From Anaerolineales bacterium (GTDB lineage: Bacteria; Chloroflexota; Anaerolineae; 4572-78; J111): a DNA stretch of 6,382 nucleotides. Position 1 is the stretch's first letter. The number at the start of each line of letters is the position of its first letter. The notes beneath the pieces are model-generated. The model made no database searches. It was not told where the DNA came from and saw nothing but the letters and a program-made list of their open reading frames with translations. Where the stretch lies: NCBI GenBank assembly GCA_012032575.1, contig JAAUSP010000449.1, forward strand, positions 1 to 6,382, written 5' to 3'. The position numbers were made by a program, and so were the translations under genes. This document shows, in pieces, positions 5,935 through 6,382 of this stretch.

Positions 5935-5986
5935 AACGTGATGCGTGATGCGTGATTTTTACGCATCACGCATCACGCATCACGTT
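5935..5986. repeat. Perfect 21-bp inverted repeat built of GTGATGC heptamers
   Basis: Arms 5935-5955 and 5966-5986 are exact reverse complements with a 10-nt loop (TTTTTACGCA). The left arm holds GTGATGC units and the right holds three GCATCAC units (5963-5983). The right arm ends 1 nt from the rph stop. There is no U tract on either strand, so it is more likely a stable intercistronic stem than an ordinary terminator. Confidence 0.9.
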
Positions 5987-5987
5987 C

Positions 5988-6382
5988 CTACCGTCCCAGC
6001 AGTTCGGCTTGCCGGGCTAATAATTGTTCGATGCCCTGGCGGGCCAGAGACAGCAGGCCCAGCAGGGTTTCCTGCTCAAAGGGTGTTTTTTCCGCCGTAC
6101 CCTGGATTTCGACAAATTGGCCTGCGCCGGTCATCACCACGTTTAAGTCCACCTGGGCCGCCGAGTCTTCCTCGTAGCACAAATCCAGCAGCAGTTCATC
6201 GCCCACCACGCCCACACTGACCGCCGCCACCGGCGTGGTCAGCACGGCAGGCGATACCTGATTGGCGTTGATTAATTTTTGCAGGGCCAGGGCCACCGCC
6301 ACATAACTGCCGGTGATGCTGGCGGTGCGGGTGCCGCCGTCGGCCTGGATCACATCGCAATCAACGGTCAGCGTCCGCGAGC
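5988..6382 (-). CDS. rph: Ribonuclease PH, C-terminal half (partial at window edge)
   Basis: Phosphorolytic 3'-5' exoribonuclease that trims tRNA 3' ends using phosphate. Only the last 130 residues or so are present; the N-terminal half lies beyond the right edge. The fragment opens with [20 protein letters not shown], the core RNase PH motif. It continues with [40 protein letters not shown] and [10 protein letters not shown], matching the conserved acidic active-site block. EKTPF replaces the usual EGxPF, a minor change. The C-terminal helix ([20 protein letters not shown]) is typical, and the stop is TAG 5990-5988. hpt follows downstream. Confidence 0.95.
   Translation of the reverse strand, partial: SRTLTVDCDVIQADGGTRTASITGSYVAVALALQKLINANQVSPAVLTTPVAAVSVGVVGDELLLDLCYEEDSAAQVDLNVVMTGAGQFVEIQGTAEKTPFEQETLLGLLSLARQGIEQLLARQAELLGR

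Noticed and set aside
5935..5986. CRISPR array
   Set aside because: Units are 7 bp with no spacers and fold as one hairpin; there are no cas genes.

Overview
The window looks like a chromosomal segment of a moderately GC-rich bacterium. It is most likely a member of Chloroflexota (Anaerolineae-like), judging from the style of SecG, the family-5 binding protein and the LysM/PD40 protein, and from the many short intergenic tandem repeats. This placement is an inference, because the window holds no rRNA or other marker. I see no phage, CRISPR, defence or biosynthetic island. The genes are housekeeping and cell-envelope functions.

Layout. Bases 1-1242 (minus strand) hold secG followed by a family-5 ABC-transporter substrate-binding protein that runs off the left edge. 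Both start with TTG behind good ribosome binding sites, and a 12-bp hairpin lies between them. Bases 1243-1746 are a divergent intergenic region. It carries a candidate secG promoter, a degenerate 7-bp repeat array at each end in mirror orientation, and a 122-bp element with two related hairpins between 13-bp direct repeats. Bases 1747-3245 (plus strand) hold galT and a small DUF2007-type protein. Bases 3339-4633 (plus) encode an exported LysM plus PD40 beta-propeller protein, closed by a strong intrinsic terminator. Bases 4762-5165 hold a promoter, a LacI-type palindrome and a truncated metallo-beta-lactamase-fold gene. Bases 5169-5358 are a MITE-like piece with short terminal inverted repeats. 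Bases 5365-6382 (minus) hold rph (partial, upstream) and hpt, separated by a perfect 21-bp inverted repeat.

Two things stand out. First, four of the eight genes are frameshifted (five shifts in all), and every shift is repaired by adding one C or G to a short C/G run. This looks more like uncorrected sequencing deletions than biology, except that the metallo-hydrolase also lacks its C-terminal half. Second, nearly every gene border carries its own 7- or 8-bp tandem repeat. The unit differs from place to place, but the arrays sit tightly against stop codons or ribosome binding sites, and three fold back as inverted repeats.

Functionally, galT belongs to galactose metabolism (Leloir pathway), secG and the binding protein to export and uptake at the membrane, hpt to purine salvage and rph to RNA 3'-end processing. 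There is no obvious single pathway. I found no convincing undescribed multi-gene system; the repeat architecture is the best candidate for something novel.
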